From the NCBI GenBank assembly GCA_002727395.1, contig PBWY01000041.1, positions 8,486 to 14,355 on the forward strand: a DNA stretch of 5,870 nt, written 5' to 3'. This DNA is from Rhodospirillales bacterium (lineage in GTDB: Bacteria; Pseudomonadota; Alphaproteobacteria; MPNO01; UBA2964). The notes under the pieces are model-generated. The model made no database searches. It was given only the letters and a program-made list of their open reading frames with translations, and was not told the origin of the DNA. The position numbers and the translations under genes were made by a program. Below are positions 4,882-5,870 of the stretch, in pieces (position 1 is the first letter of the stretch; each line of letters opens with the position of its first letter).

Positions 4882-5870
4882 ATGCAGGTAGCAGAATTAA
4901 TAGCAGAATATATTGTGAGTGAAGGGGTGACGCTGGCGGCAGGAATGTCAGGCCAACAAATAGGACCGTTTCTAGATCAAATAGCCGCCCGAAGTGAAAT
5001 CGAATTGATGTATGCACGCCAGGAGCGGGTGGCTTTTGATATTTGCGATGGGTTTGCCAGGGCAACCGGGAAACCCGCCGTTGCATTTACGGATTCAGGT
5101 CCTGCAGCAGCAAATTTGATGTGCGGACTTGTAAATAGTTGGGGAGATTCAATCCCAGTTCTTTTTATAGCCGGCCACAATAACGCTACGGAGATTGCAA
5201 GTCGGCAAACAAAAGAAATTCCATTCGTAGAAATGTTTTCCCCGGTCAGTAAGTGGGCAACAATTATTAGCCACCCATCTCAAACTTTGGGAATACTAAG
5301 AAGAGCCTTTATGCAAATGTACACTGGGCGACAAGGCCCGGTGGTGATCGGAATGCCCTTTGATGTGGCAAAAATGGATGTGGAAGTTTCGTCCTGGATA
5401 CCCGTTACTTCCCAAAAACGAATTCGAAGTGGCGGTGACCCCGAAGCAATTAAAACTGCGATTAAAATGATAAAATCGGCAAAGAATCCATATGTTTATG
5501 TTGGAGCAGGTATATTATTTTCAGAAGCGACGGATGAGTTAGTTAAATTATCCGAATTGTTAAATCTGCCGGTTGCTACAACTTTAAATGGGAAGAGTGC
5601 TTTCCCTGAAGATCACCCTCTGTCGTTAGGCATCGGTGGATTTGCGAGGGCTTCCTATAGCAGCCTTCCGGCTACCAAGGTAGCCACTACTTCAGATTTG
5701 ATCGTGACCATTGGATGTGGATTTAAAAGACATGCGACGCAGGTTAGGCCTAGTGAAGATATTCCCCATATTCAAATTGATATAGATCCAAAAGAAATCA
5801 ACCGGGAGCAAATGGCAGATTTAGGAATTTTGGGTGATAGTAAAATCATTTTGGAACAATTAATATCGGA
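4882..5870 (+). CDS. Thiamine-diphosphate-dependent enzyme, acetolactate synthase-like large subunit (3'-truncated by window edge)
   Basis: The frame from ATG 4882 stays open to the window end, giving 329 residues of a family usually about 550-600 long. The N-terminal pyrimidine-binding domain (about 1-165) carries the catalytic Glu48 in ARQERVAFDICDGFARATGK, the DSGPAAAN segment (71-78), DSIPVLFIAGHN (89-100) and EIPFVEMFSPVSKWA (112-126), which corresponds to the FQE...PVTKWA of acetolactate synthases. A central domain begins near residue 184 (GGDPEAIKTAI, KNPYVYVGAG) and includes HIQIDIDPKEINRE (296-309). The C-terminal ThDP-diphosphate domain with its GDG motif lies outside the window. 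Such enzymes cleave or join 2-oxo acids; it could be a 2-oxo-acid decarboxylase, carboligase, sulfo- or acyl-CoA lyase. Two usual signatures differ: GxPG reads GMSG (21-24) and GPG reads GPA (73-75). Membership of the family is firm; the reaction is not. Confidence 0.93.
   Translation, partial: MQVAELIAEYIVSEGVTLAAGMSGQQIGPFLDQIAARSEIELMYARQERVAFDICDGFARATGKPAVAFTDSGPAAANLMCGLVNSWGDSIPVLFIAGHNNATEIASRQTKEIPFVEMFSPVSKWATIISHPSQTLGILRRAFMQMYTGRQGPVVIGMPFDVAKMDVEVSSWIPVTSQKRIRSGGDPEAIKTAIKMIKSAKNPYVYVGAGILFSEATDELVKLSELLNLPVATTLNGKSAFPEDHPLSLGIGGFARASYSSLPATKVATTSDLIVTIGCGFKRHATQVRPSEDIPHIQIDIDPKEINREQMADLGILGDSKIILEQLIS

Noticed and set aside
4841..5180. Two minus-strand frames (4841-5086, 4977-5180) at the ThDP gene start
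   Set aside because: The + frame has strong ThDP motifs through the whole stretch; the minus frames are composition shadows.

Overview
The window is a compact, gene-dense bacterial segment. Seven genes all lie on the + strand and gaps are short, with nothing longer than about 90 bases between coding regions. The sequence is AT-leaning by eye, uses Shine-Dalgarno sites and carries a classic intrinsic terminator. The protein families (SDR, MFS, cysteine hydrolase, Asp/Glu racemase superfamily, NIPSNAP, AhpD-like, ThDP enzyme) are typical of catabolic islands in heterotrophic Proteobacteria, possibly marine Alpha- or Gammaproteobacteria. That placement is inference; no rRNA, tRNA or lineage marker is present. 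No mobile element, CRISPR array or RNA gene was found.

Layout. (1) Bases 1-756: a short-chain dehydrogenase missing only its first few codons. (2) Bases 760-1998: an MFS transporter, almost abutting the SDR and lacking an ATG start. (3) Bases 2019-2687: an isochorismatase-like cysteine hydrolase with an intact Asp/Lys/Cys triad, closest by motif to N-carbamoylsarcosine and maleamate amidohydrolases. (4) Bases 2687-3481: a maleate isomerase/arylmalonate decarboxylase-like protein, overlapping the previous gene by one base (TAATG). (5) Bases 3546-4163: a tandem-duplicated NIPSNAP protein. (6) Bases 4185-4222: a strong rho-independent terminator. (7) Bases 4251-4838: a carboxymuconolactone decarboxylase/AhpD-like protein with CxxCxxH. 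(8) Bases 4882-5870: an acetolactate-synthase-like ThDP enzyme, cut by the window end.

How the genes may work together (inference). The transporter would import a small organic acid or amide. The cysteine hydrolase would cleave an amide or carbamoyl group, the racemase-superfamily protein would isomerise or decarboxylate the acid, and the SDR and ThDP enzyme would oxidise or cleave the resulting carbon skeleton. NIPSNAP and AhpD-like proteins are common accessory members of such clusters. An amidase next to a maleate-isomerase homologue recalls the maleamate -> maleate -> fumarate end of nicotinate/pyridine degradation (NicF/NicE). However, the isomerase-like protein has lost both catalytic cysteines of true maleate isomerases, so a standard maleate pathway is unlikely. 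That cysteine-less protein, coupled to an intact amidase, is the most interesting feature here.
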